Assembly (NCBI GenBank): GCA_019925105.1
Contig: JAHGAU010000012.1
Location: 434,001 to 498,000, forward strand
From: Niebla homalea
Lineage: Eukaryota > Ascomycota > Lecanoromycetes > Lecanorales > Ramalinaceae
Length of the DNA: 64,000 nucleotides
Direction of reading: 5' to 3'
Shown here piece by piece: positions 44,573-56,150 of this stretch; positions within the stretch are counted from its first letter, which is position 1; each line of letters begins with the position of its first letter. The notes below the pieces were generated by a model. It was not told the origin of the DNA. It worked only from the letters and a program-made list of their open reading frames with translations, and searched no databases. The position numbers and the translations under genes are program-made.

Positions 44573-47500
44573 ATGGCCAGTAATTCAAGCAGCAATGGAA
44601 CCATATTGGACCTGCTTGACGGCCAAGCAGGTGCAGGTCAAAACCTAGAGGGAATTGCAGTCAAAGCCTTCGCGCTCAACATCGCAGTCAGCTTGGCCCT
44701 CTTTACGTTCGAAGTCTCAGGATTCTTCCTGCTCAAGAGCTCAGCTGTGGGGCGACGAATATAGTAATCGCCTTTCTACACCCCTTGTCAAGTGTATGGG
44801 CTAACGCGCTCTAGCCAACCCAAGACCTATCTCGTGCAGGACCGATTGAGAGTCGAATCCGTGCCAACTAACCCACTCAAATGGATTCGGAAGATTTGGA
44901 GTCTAGAAGATGAAGAGCTGAAGGCAAAATGCGGCTTAGATGGGTACTTCTTCATTCGGCTGCTACGCGCCATGATGATAATCTTTGTGCCCTTGATGAT
45001 CGTCATTGTCACTGTACTACTTCCAATCAATTATCATGGGGGGAATGGTAAGCCTGTGGCCACCGGCCTTGATACGCTATCTTGGCAGAACGTTGCTCCA
45101 GCCAATACCACACGATACTGGGCACACCTTGTTTGCGCCATCCTGGCCATCTGCTGGACACTCTTCCGAATTTACTGCGAAAAGTTGAATTTCATCGACG
45201 TCCGTCAGCGATTTCTCACCTCTCCCGAATACAGACTAAAGGCATCTGCCAGGACAGTCCTCGTCACCAATATACCTAGCGAATACCGGAGCAAGGAGGC
45301 CTTAGAAGCGCTTTATGATGTCTTTGTAGATAATGACGAGCGCAGTAGGCTAACTGTCTGGGTCAATCGAGATTATGGCATATTGAAAAAGATGGTAGCG
45401 CGTCGCCGAGGTCTTCGTCATTCTTTGGAAAAGGAAGAGCTCAAAGTACTTCGAAACGTCAATAAGGAATACCAGAAGATCAAAAAGTCCCCGGCTCTTA
45501 TCGAATCTACCGAGGAAGCATTACAGGAGTCTCTCAGGTCCGATGATCAAGATGATTCACACTCAGTACATGACAAGGACAGCATCTCCTTCGCCTACCA
45601 GATCGACTGTGAAACGACAGTGCAGCCATGGCATCAATACCTGAAGCCTTCAACAAGTTCGGAAATCACACTCCTGCGAAAAGCTGATGGAAATTGGAAA
45701 CCCCAGTCATCCTTTACCTTTTGGTCTTCGGGCGAGAAGAAGAAGGTTCCAAAAATTGCCTGGTTACGAGGGGAAATTGCTCGCCTGACGGGCGAGATTG
45801 AGAAGCTCTTGCTGTGCCTCGATGACGAGGAGCGATTCGAGAAACAAAACTCTGCATTCATCCAGTTTGACCGGCAGATGGCTGCACACATGGCCTGCAG
45901 TCTTGTCAGTCATGATAGAGCTGGTCGAATGTCTCCACGTTTTCTCGAGGTCGCACCTCATGAGATAATTTGGCCTAATATGGGCGTGACGTCTATCGGG
46001 CGTTTGATCAGGACTGGTATTGCCCTTGTCCTCTTCCTTGCAATCTTGTTTCTCTGGGGTATCCCAACCACAATCCTGGCATCCGTATCTCAGCTTGATA
46101 CTCTCCGGGATTCTGTGTCCTGGCTCCGTTGGCTAAGACCATGGCCGTCTTTGCTTGTCAGCTTGATCTCAGGTGGGTTTGTCCGGCATTTGATCACCCT
46201 GTCAAGCCTTTCAATATCCGGTGCTGACCTCTACCAACTCTAGGCCCTCTCGCATCTATCCTATTAGCTTTGCTGGTCCAACTTGTGATACCAGCTCTCT
46301 TACGCAAACTGGCCGTTCTGGTTGGCACACCTACACGCAGCAAACGCGAGCTGGTCACACAAGACTTCTACTTCACTTTCCTGTTCATTGAGCTTGTACT
46401 GGTCACCGCGATTTCATCTGGCATTGTCAGTGTTATCCCGAACATCGTGGATCATCCTTCACACGTTACTACGATCTTAGCAACCAACCTTCCCAAGTCG
46501 GCAAACTATTTTTTCAACTATCTTGTCGTTCAGGGTTTAAGCTTCAGCGGGAGCGTCCTCTTCCAGTACTTGCGCATCCTTTACATTACGACAATCTGGC
46601 CTTGGTTCACGCAGACTCCCAGAGAAGAAGCGTGGCTCCAAACGACCATTCCCCATCAGGTAAAGCTCTTGAGCTCTCCTCGCTCCAGAAATTGTATGCT
46701 GACTTGGACGCAGATGTGGGCTAATGTGTATTCACTCAACACCAACTTTGCTGTTATTGGTAAGCCGTCAGACATGATCTTCGTTAAAATCGCTACTGCT
46801 CGGCACTATCCAGGGTACACGAATGATGAGAGAATGCTGACTTAGATGGCAGGCCTCATATACAGTATCATATCTCCCTTGATGCTTGTGTTCGTTTCTG
46901 GTACATTCGCCTTATTCTGGATTGCTTATAGACATAATTATTACTTCGTGCAGAGAAACAAAATCGACACTCATGGCCTGCTCTTCAATAACGCCCTCTC
47001 ACAGCTCTTTGCTGGCATCTATGTCCTGGAGATCGCCCTCATTGGCCTTTTCCTACTAGTGAGAGACGCAAAGGGTAAACTTGCGTGTGGATCCCAAGCA
47101 ATTGTGATGCTTGTACTCTTGATCTTGACAGCCATTTTTCATTTTGTCATGGAACAGCATCTTCGTCCACTCTACGAATTTCTACCTGTCACTCTGGAAG
47201 ATTCCGCGGTTGACGCTGAAAGAGAACGATTTCTTATTCACCATGAGAATAACTCTTCTCCCTCAATCAAACTCGGTAGTGGTGACGGAACTGCTTCACC
47301 AGGCTGGGCCACGAACGGAACTTCTTCTAAAAACATCAACAAGTCAATCGAGAAGGGCAAGAGCCATTTTCAGACTAAGAATGTGTCTGCAACAGCAGCA
47401 TATGCGAGGAAAGCATTGTCAAGGGTGACGAAAGAGACTGCAGCCAGGGTGGCAGAGATTCACAATCACCTTCCCGAAGCAATGGACAAGTCAAGGCGAC

Positions 47501-47814
47501 GAGCAGTGGCTGATCAACTAGCAGCAGCGCTTGCTGGGTATCCGGATGAATTGACCGATCTGGATCGAGAAGAGCTAGACGCTGAGCTCAAAGCTGCGTT
47601 TCAAGATCCAGTGACCAGGGAGCCGGCGCCGGTCATATGGATACCGCAAGATCCGGCAGGCATCTCCGATCTTATCATGAAACAAAGTCTGAAATATGGT
47701 CACAAGCTACAGTACAGCAACGCTGGCGCGTACCTTACGGCAAAGAACAAGTGTGAGGTCACACAGCCCGCACCCGATGTCAGACCCGACTGGCTTCTCG
47801 ACTGGATGCTCTGA
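44573..47814 (+). CDS. CSC1: calcium-permeable stress-gated cation channel, Csc1/OSCA/TMEM63 family
   Basis: Mechanosensitive or osmosensitive membrane channel. Exons 44573-44763, 44815-46172, 46244-46659, 46714-46759 and 46853-47814 give 990 aa. Domain order is that of the family. An N-terminal RSN1 membrane region has segments near residues 30-60 (AFALNIAVSLALFTFEVSGFF), 100-130 and 155-175. The PHM7 cytosolic region includes RTVLVTNIPSEYR and APHEIIWPNM. The seven-segment RSN1_7TM region starts near 460. It is followed by a charged cytosolic tail. Exon 4 is 46 nt (MWANVYSLNTNFAVIG). The start ATG sits in a GCCATGG context; a GTG two codons earlier is not needed. It is not near any related transporter. 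Family certain; gating and ion selectivity are inferred. Confidence 0.92.
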
Positions 47815-48127
47815 CATGCTCTTAGTGGAGGCCTCACAAATAAATACCTATTTCGTTACTGGTTAGATAGGTATGCTTTATGCCTGCTCCGTGCTTTTGT
47901 AATTTTCATGGCTCTGTACATAATTTTGGTGTGAAATATATTACCTTGAATGACTTGGTGTATATTGAGCTCTAAAACCCTTGCTCATATGTAATTCTGA
48001 TAGTCTCATAACCTAGAGGCTAGTCGTGAAACAGTATACGCCGCTCAAAACTGGTGCGGATACATTCCGCTCAATGCACCGCGTTCCATGAGAGCCAAGT
48101 GGACCACGGTTGGACGCGTTTGATATA
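47815..48127. other. intergenic spacer
   Basis: 313 bp between two plus-strand genes, AT-rich just after the CSC1 stop. Nothing further can be supported. Confidence 0.5.
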
Positions 48128-49623
48128 ATGGCTATTGAAGGCGAGGTTCTGCGGTATGGAGATAGACTGGAACGAGATCCCCCTTCGTCCAATTCACGCG
48201 AACAGGTTGCGTCGAATGGTCACAGATACGACGAAACATCTCCACGTGTGCTAGATACGCCCTCAAGATTGCCTCGATCTGGAAACGCCCATGGTCTAAT
48301 TGCTCGAAACCTGGTGACTAGGACGCCAACAAGAAAAGAAGCCACAAATGGTATTCACGACGAGGGAGAGCCGAGCCTACCCTCAACGCCTTCACAGCTC
48401 GGACTCGAGCCAGCGGCGCAAAAACCCAGGGGCTTGCTCTTCCAAAGTCCTGGCCGGAAATCTGCGCGCAAGACCGCGTCCAACGCAACGCCATCACCTT
48501 TAAAGAATGGAGTACATGATGCCAATTTGGGTGCACGGATATACATTGAGACTGCGCCGAAGCCTATTGAGCGAAGGGATAGCCCAGACATATCCGACCA
48601 GGCTCAATCACTAGCCCATCTTGCATCCAGAATACAGAGTCTGCAGCAGGAGTTGACCGCCGTAACCCTGGAAACCCTCTGGTCGAGTGACAACAATACG
48701 GAGCATAAAAAGCTCCGTAAACGGCATAAGTACGTCTCCAAAGATGCCCGGGAAATACTGAAACGGAGGGATGGCGGTCGAAATCTCCCTGAATTCAGTA
48801 ATAGGGATGATAAAGCTCAGAGTCACGGTATTCATCAGAGACTCGCCCCTCTAATGCCGTTCTCTGGTATCAGCGCATCAACAATCCCGATCGAAAAGTC
48901 TACCTCACCCAGCGTCAAGAGGTCTTTTCTTGATCGATCAAATCTCGAGCACGTCCTCATATCACAAGATATCGAGTTTCTTGACTCAGACGGACACCAA
49001 TTAGCTACAATAAACGTCTCGGTCAACCCACTATCCCAAGTGGTCACAAGGCAAACCTTTTCTTACCTTGCACATTGGGCTACTGATGAGCTGCGTCCGT
49101 GGCTCAACCTGCCAGAAAAGGGTCGCCCGCTAACCACTATCGGCAAGACAATACACCAGTATTGCAAAGTTGCGGCTCTGAGGAATCAAGCTTGGTAAGC
49201 AAACCAGAGAAATTTTATCTACTTTATGAGTCAAATATCGTATTAGGGAATGTTGACTTTGCGTTTCACCTGCAAAAGCGATGCTGACTCCGTTTTTCAC
49301 CTAGGTCTAAGTGTCGGGAGGAGTTCCCGCAACTGGTAGATCAAGAGCCTGATCTGTCTACTCTGGCTCCCAGTCAAGCCGGTCAATCGATACGTTTCCT
49401 CCGCTCGTCCTTGGAGCTGAACTTCCTGTGGCGTATTTCTGTTCAGGGAGACGGAGATGTCCAAAGCGCTATCTCGACCCGATCGACACTTCCGGACACG
49501 TGGGCCAGATATGACAAGAACGATGATCTTTCTAGGATGGCGGAGATTTTTACTAGTTTGCTCGGAGAGCAGGGCATCACGCGGGCTGTTATTACTTTGA
49601 CAAGGATACTGTTCCCCTCATGA
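48128..49623 (+). CDS. unrecognised Ser/Pro-rich protein with short coiled coil and folded C-terminus
   Basis: Exons 48128-49194 and 49305-49623, joined by a 110-nt intron (GTAAGC donor, GCTGAC branch, CCTAG acceptor), give 461 aa. Residues 1-165 are disordered, with several S/T-P sites and basic patches (TPTRK, SPGRKSARK) suggesting a nuclear protein. A short coiled coil at about 165-190 (LASRIQSLQQELTAVTLETLW) is followed by a Lys/Arg-rich helix. From about 275 on the sequence looks globular (HVLISQDIEFLDSDG, ATDELRPWLNLPEKGR, LELNFLWRISVQG, GITRAVITLTRILF). A coiled coil followed by an alpha/beta C-terminal half recalls RWD-type kinetochore subunits such as CENP-O/CENP-P. That is only a weak structural guess. 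I assign no function. Confidence 0.7.
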
Positions 49624-49815
49624 CCAGCAAAGAGCGTCATCTAAAGCCCCGTCAATGATCATATTTAGCTACAGCTATCGAAAAATCACGAGCAGATATT
49701 GGAAGGGATGGTTATTTTATGGTGGAAGGGGCATATCATTTGCTATCTCGGTGGACTTCCCGGAATCCCAACCGTGAGCAGCTTTCGCCAGGCACATTGA
49801 ATATCAAACCAATCC

Positions 49816-50690
49816 TTATTTCTTCGTGGCAGCAGCTTCGTCCTCCTTAGCCTTCTTCCTCTTCTCCCTCACGCCCACCAATCTCGCCTCGCTCCTCGCA
49901 TCTCTGAGCCTCCTGTAGGCCTTCTCCTCACCCTTGGGCATATCACTCTTCTTGACCTCGCTGATAGCCTCTGCCTTGGCCTGATTCATGACGGGCATGA
50001 TATGATGCGTCTTGTGTGCCATGCCCTCACCCTTTGTGGCAGCCTCCACGTCTTCCTTTGAGGAGTCGGATTTCTTGAACTGGCCAGATTTGCGGGGAAA
50101 GAGGATCAAGCGTGCGCGGTAGGACTTGAGACGGTCCACGTTGGCGTTCAGTGAGTCGATGCTGAGGTTGGCGCGGCGGTGGTCGACGGAGATGCCAATG
50201 GTGGGGGCGAGCTTGCGGGGGATGCCTGCCGCCTGTAAAGCAGTGCACGATTAGACAAAGCACCTTCCACGTTGGATTGACGGGCAGGACGTATTGTCAT
50301 ACCTTCAATTCTGTAAGGGAGAAACCACGACCAGCTCGAACACGGCGATTGTACTTGATACTCGGGCATCGGACGATGGGTCTGAGTTTGTCGACTGGGC
50401 GAGGAGCAACCTCAGCTGCTTTGGTCAGGCGGGCATTTCGGCGTCTCGATTTTCGACCGGGCTGGTCGAAGTGGGTGCGGACACGACGCTGCCAATCCTT
50501 TCGAAAATCTGTAGCCTCTCAGCTTCGTTCCTGTTGCCATTCAAGTAGGTTAAGTAGGTTGGGACTGACGGTTATGTTGTATCTGCTGATTATGCTTGAT
50601 CGTCTAATTCACCAAATGCATCAGTCTCTGGACGGGATAGACACTACAGTCACTAGAGAGCAAAAGGAGCGCTTGTCAGTTGCTTACCAT
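49816..50690 (-). CDS. RPL13: 60S ribosomal protein L13 (eL13)
   Basis: Component of the large cytosolic ribosomal subunit. Exons 50690-50688, 50603-50570, 50508-50303 and 50232-49816 give 219 aa, the family's size. The first coding exon is only the ATG, followed by GTAAGC. The next exon continues [11 protein letters not shown], then [20 protein letters not shown], the unmistakable L13e opening. Further landmarks are [15 protein letters not shown] and [29 protein letters not shown] across intron 3. The protein ends in a Lys/Ala-rich tail ([13 protein letters not shown]). Several introns near the start codon are common in fungal ribosomal protein genes. It shares a 249-bp divergent promoter with the AP-2 alpha gene. 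Confidence 0.94.
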
Positions 50691-50939
50691 GTTGGCGACG
50701 AGCGACGAACAATAGTGGACAAGGGCGTCGTGTTCATGATTGACCAAGAGTGTGAGGGTTCGCTAAATTTCAGCCCTATGCAGAATGACGGAATTATGCC
50801 CGCGGGGATGCCGGGATGCGAAAAGAGTGAGCGAGAGAATTGTCAAAAGGTTTTTAAACCTGTCAACTCAAATGACATGAACAAATCTTGATGTTTCACA
50901 TGACAAACGTTTCACTGCAAAGCTGGCGACCTCAATGCC

Positions 50940-53914
50940 ATGGCCTCGTCCGCGGCAGCCGGCTTCCTGGGCCGGGCAGGCTCAGGCAACACGTCCTCCA
51001 TGCGGGGCCTCGTGCAATTCATAGCGGATCTGAGGAACGCCAGGGCAAGAGACCTTGAAGAGAAGCGAATCAACAAAGAGCTCGCGAACATTCGGCAGAA
51101 GTTCAAGGATGGTAACCTTAACGGATACCATAAGAAGAAGTATGTCTGCAAGCTTCTGTACATATACATTCTCGGCTGGAACGTCGACTTCGGCCATCTC
51201 GAGGCCGTCAACCTCATCTCGGCCACCAAGTACTCTGAAAAGCAGATTGGCTATCTAGCTGTGACTCTCTTTCTTCACGAGCAACATGATCTCCTTCACT
51301 TGGTCGTCAATAGCATACGCAAGGACTTGATGGATCACAATGAACTCTTCAACTGCCTGGCTCTACATGCCATAGCTAACGTGGGAGGCAGAGAGATGGG
51401 TGAGGCTCTCAGCGGAGATGTTCACCAATTACTCATTTCCCCGTGAGTTCCATTTGTTCAATATCATTCGTCACCATTGATCAGTTGTAGCACTTCCAAA
51501 TCCTTCGTCAAGAAGAAGGCCGCTTTGACTCTGTTGCGACTATACCGCAAATATCCCGCAATAGTACAGCAAGAATGGGCAGAGCGCATAATATCACTTA
51601 TGGACGATCCGGACATGGGTGTGACACTTTCCATCACATCTCTCGTCATGGCTCTGGCGCAAGATCAGCCCGATCAGTACAAGGGCGCCTATGTCAAAGC
51701 AGCACAGAGACTGAAGAGGACAGTTGTCGATAATGACGTTTCCCCTGACTACCTCTATTACAAAGTGCCATGTCCATGGATCCAGGTGAAATTCCTACGC
51801 TTGATGCAGTACTTCCCGCCGTCAGGTGAGCCGCCTCTGCAGCAATAGTAGTGATGGTGACTGACCTCCGACTAGAGGATAGCTTCGTTCGCGGCGTGAT
51901 CAGAGAGTCCCTCCAACAAATCCTTCACGAGGCCATGCTCATGCCCAAGAATGTTCAACAAAACAATGCGCAGAATGCTGTGCTTTTCGAGGCCATCAAT
52001 CTGGTCATACATCTGGACGATGAGCATGAACTGATGGTTCAAATTTCATCACGGCTGGGCAAATTCATCCAATCAAGGGAGACCAACGTCAGGTACCTTG
52101 GGCTAGAGGCGATGACCCATCTGGCCGCGCGGGCGGAAACCCTGGAGCCCATCAAACGGCATCAAAACATCATCATGGGCTCCTTGCGGGATCGTGACAT
52201 CAGTGTGAGGAGAAAGGGACTGGATTTGCTTTACAGCATGTGTGATCCCACGAACTCGCAACCCATTGTCAACGAGCTTCTGAAGTATCTCGAAAGTGCC
52301 GACTTCGCAATCCGAGAGGAGATGGTCCTGAAAATCGCCATACTTACGGAAAAGTATGCGACTGACATTCAATGGTATGTTGACATCTCACTGCGGCTGA
52401 TTGCCATGGCCGGCGACCATGTCAGCGACGAGGTCTGGCAACGGGTGATCCAGATTGTCACCAACAACGAGGAGCTTCAAGTCTACGCGGCTCAAAACAT
52501 CCTGAGATATCTCAAAGCTGAATCCTGCCATGAGACGCTGGTCAAGATTGGAGGCTACCTCTTGGGCGAATTTGGACATCTGATCGCGGACACGAAGGGA
52601 TGCAGTCCAATTGAGCAATTCCTAGCCTTGCAACACAAGATGCAAGGCGCTTCATCCAGCTCCAGAGCCATTCTTCTATCCTGTTTCGTCAAGTTCATCA
52701 ACCTCTTTCCCGAGATCAAGCCGCAGCTTTTACATGTCTTCAGCGCTTACAGTCACACGCTTGACTCCGAGCTTCAGCAGCGCGCTTGTGAATATCAGGC
52801 ACTTGCCACTCTTCCCACAGACGACATGTTACGAACGGTATGCGATGAGATGCCAGCCTTCCCGGAACGAATGTCGGCGCTTTTGTCACGGCTTCACAGC
52901 AAGAACGCCACGACGAGCGATAAGCGGACGTACATTGTCGGTGGGAAAGACGCGAATGCCGATGCGAAAGAGAATCAGATTGCTCAGGCTACGGGACTCC
53001 AGCGCTCATTAACAACAGCAGCAGACGGGACTCTCTCGCCGACTGCTAGTGCGCCCAAGCTAACAAACGGTGCCGCTTCCCCAAAATTAAATGGCTCCTC
53101 CTCAAACGATCTCGAGGGACTCATCAGCAATACTTCAATTTCTACAGCCCCTAACTTTGCTTCCGCTGCGCACCTATCACCAGGTTGGGAGCCCGGATAT
53201 CGACGACTGCTGTCTAGCTCCGAAGGTGTGCTTTATGAGGATGCGCAAATACAGGTTGGGCTCCGATCGGAATTCCGGGGCGCGATGGGTTGTTTGATAA
53301 TATATTTCACAAACCGTTCCACTTCAGCAATAGCCTCTTTCACCACTACCCTTGACAATCCTAACCCGACGTCACAACTTCGTATCGACACGAAAGCGAT
53401 TCCAGACAACAACATCCATGCACAAGAGCAGGTGCAACAGACCACCATGTTCGAAGCCAAAGCCGTCTTCCAACTGCCTCCGACCATCCGCATTAGCTAC
53501 CTCGCTGGGGCTCTTCAAGCACTGACGTTGAAGCTGCCAGTCGTCATGCACAAATATATGGATCGTACTGATCTCTCGGCCAGCGACTTTTTCAAGCGAT
53601 GGAGACAGATTGGCGGTGCTCCACGCGAATTCCAGCAGATCTTGCATGTTTTAAATGGCAAGATGGCTAATGAAATACGGATGAAACATATACTGGAAGG
53701 GTTTGGCTGGGGTGTATTACGTGGTATCGATCCGAACGAGAGGAACATCGTTGCTGCTAGTGTTTGCCACACGAGTACTGGGAAGCTAGGCTGTTTGATG
53801 AGATTGGAGCCCAATGGGCAATCTCACTCATATCGCATTACAATCCGGGCTACGGATGAGGCTGTCCCACCGGTACTAGGGCAGATGATGGAGGAGACCT
53901 TTGCACAAGCTTAA
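50940..53914 (+). CDS. APL3: AP-2 complex subunit alpha (alpha-adaptin)
   Basis: Large subunit of the clathrin adaptor AP-2, acting at the plasma membrane in endocytosis. Exons 50940-51442, 51491-51825 and 51876-53914 give 958 aa. The adaptin trunk of about 600 residues begins MRGLVQFIADLRNARARDLEEKRINKE. It contains the basic HKKKYVCKLLYIYILG segment that contributes to phosphoinositide binding, and family motifs such as NCLALHAIANVGGREM and CPWIQVKFLRLMQYFPP. A Ser/Ala/Asn-rich hinge at about 645-715 leads to the C-terminal ear (YEDAQIQVGLRSEFRGAMG, then the platform subdomain ending ETFAQA). Both introns have CTGAC or GATCAG-type branch regions and standard acceptors. An in-frame ATG-like site 3 nt upstream is out of frame and not used. 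Confidence 0.95.
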
Positions 53915-54465
53915 TCCATATTCATCATACTGTATATAGTTCCTTTTATAGTAGTTGCTTTGTAACGCATAGCAAAACAAATAGATTCTGTCACACGCAT
54001 GGACGTATGAGTGTGATGGGGTAGTATGAATTGAGTACGATCTATGAAGATGGATCTATGAAAGAAGACTGCAGGATACACCCAGCTAGTCTGGGATGTA
54101 CGGCCAGGTGATGAGATATACACGTGTCATGAGAGTGTCTTGGCACCGCTCGCATGACGGCTCAGTGACACTCCATGCCCGCAACACTACCACCATGCCT
54201 ACACCTAGGCTGACAGATTCGGCTTACGATGTCACACTTGACCATAAACATGATCTCAATGCTTCACTTATACATCAAATTATCCACGCATATGATTCAC
54301 CCCACCGAGCTAGCGTTTCAACATTAATATACGATTCTTCATCATCAGTTTTTACTGAACCATTCCTTTTTAGCACATTCTGTCTTGGTTTTTTGCTATC
54401 TGATTTTGCCCACTTCTCAAAGGCTGTGGGATAAGTGGGGAAACGGTTTTGGTGTGATTCATAAT
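53915..54465. other. intergenic, HRI1 promoter side
   Basis: About 550 bp, AT-rich near the AP-2 alpha stop. One 112-codon frame (54096-54434) lacks recognisable content. Nothing else is supported. Confidence 0.45.
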
Positions 54466-55760
54466 ATGGGTCAACCCTCTATTTCAGTGCGCAAATATTA
54501 CAGGGTTGTAAGCACATTCGACTCAGCTGGTTCTGCGAGCCAGGACTGACTTGCAAAACAGGTACCGGGTGAGCCATCAGAGCCCACATCGGTAAGTTGA
54601 TATAGGCCATATTCTCTCCCAAGTTCATCAATATCCAGAGAGTTGTAGCATACGCACAAAGATGCTGACTCTACGTTGCACGTAGGTCAGTAGATTTCAG
54701 AGGGGGTCTCACCCACTTCCGCCAGTGGCTCGGGAGTGCTGTATCTTGTAAAGCAATACTGACTCGCTGGTTCACTCAGACCCTCGTCTTGACGTCCAAA
54801 GATTCTTACTATGTGGATGTCCGCCTCTACCATGCTGGGCTGGAAGATGGCAAGCAAACGTCCAGCTTGGAAGATGTGCAATGGGCATTCGCAGGGAAGT
54901 CTCAAGTGACGAATGAGAAGAAAAACGGGAAGGGGGTGAGTAATTCTCAGCGCCATTTCGTCATTTGCGTGGATATCTATGGAGCTTCATATCCGACAGA
55001 GCAAAATCTAGTCCATATTCTACTGAAGCAAACAAACTTCAAGGGCGTTGTCTTCAGCTGTGTCTTGAGGAGCTTGATCTCCTAAAGTGATGCTGACCTC
55101 GCGGTCTACTCAGGATACGGTATCGTGGCACAGCATATGGCATCACTACATTGACACGAAAAGCGATGAGCCTGAGAGTGATGAGGGTGACATGACCTTG
55201 CTGGAAAATGGCAGCGTCCTGGAAGCAGGCTTCAACGTTACCGAAACGGGCGCAAAGCAACGTAGGTGCCATGGACAATACTTCCTCAAAGAGAACAGCA
55301 TCAACCTGGTTTAAGCTTGAGAAGCATGCTAACCAAGGCTCCATCACCACCAGATTACCAGGAGCTGTGGGTCGACCTGCCAGTGGAACCTCTTGGGACA
55401 AAGGGCAACAGGCACAGCTACGTCGTGAGAGCCGACGATGAGAACAAGAATTGCATTGGCCTTGTTGTCAAGATCGGAACACACTGTCAAGGCATCTTGA
55501 AAATTGCAGGAAAGTTTACGATAGAGCGGTGGCAAAGGATTGCTCCGCCGGATGGAGAAGAAGATGTTTGGGTACCTTCGGCGACGAGTCACGGTGCGAT
55601 TGAAAAGAAGAGCAACTGGGTCCAGAAGTATCGGTTGGGAGATGCTAGCCTTCCATGCAAAGTGGTATGCGACCGCACGCACGGGAAGATGGGATCGAAG
55701 GATTCACTGGACCAAGGTGATGGGGTTGAATGGCGGTTGGTGGAAGAATACTATTTTTGA
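54466..55760 (+). CDS. HRI1: Hri1-family protein (Hrr25-interacting)
   Basis: Fungal-specific two-domain lipocalin-like protein. The yeast member binds casein kinase Hrr25 and has no assigned activity. Exons 54466-54507, 54562-54591, 54780-54935, 55114-55261 and 55354-55760 give 260 aa with matching phases. Exon 2 is only 30 nt. Family landmarks are SISVRKYYR, EPSEPTS-TLVLTSKDSYYVDVRLY across intron 2, the LEDVQWAFAG box, SWHSIWHHYIDTKS, a DEGDM acidic patch, YQELWVDLP, and a C-terminal barrel with GLVVKIGTHCQGILKIAG and VEWRLVEEYYF. Introns 2 and 3 are 188 and 178 nt, long for this window. Intron 3 stays open for 49 codons if retained, so an automatic model may end early at 55085. A cryptic exon in intron 2 was considered and rejected. 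Confidence 0.85.
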
Positions 55761-56150
55761 GGTGAATTCTCGTCCATCGCATTGAATTTCGGGAAGAAAC
55801 GCCAGATTTTGCTCCGGAATGCAAGGCTGAAACACGAATCTTACAACAAGTGACTTTCGTACTACGCTCGGGGAAGGTGTATCGGTTATTACCGCCCTTT
55901 CCCTTGGTCAGGGGCTGAGCATCCAGGTCAGGCTTACGAGTCATTCGACGAATCAGCTGACTTGCATCAAAAGTGGCAGCTGTCACCTTAATTAACATCG
56001 ACCCCACAGCCACGCGACATGTCATATATGAGCAGGTGTGTCCGTGCAAATGAAGATTGGCTATCCTTGAATGCATTTACTTAGTACCCTCAACTGGCAC
56101 GAGGACCTCAACGCAGAAGCCTACAGAATATCTCATTACCAACCCCCAAG
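55761..56150. other. intergenic, hydrolase promoter side
   Basis: 390 bp between two plus-strand genes with no supported feature. Confidence 0.45.

Noticed and set aside
54096..54434. 112-codon plus-strand frame upstream of HRI1
   Set aside because: No recognisable content; it ends in the HRI1 promoter region.
54666..54740. Extra exon inside HRI1 intron 2
   Set aside because: It is flanked by possible splice signals, but including it would break the frame, and the family sequence is continuous without it.
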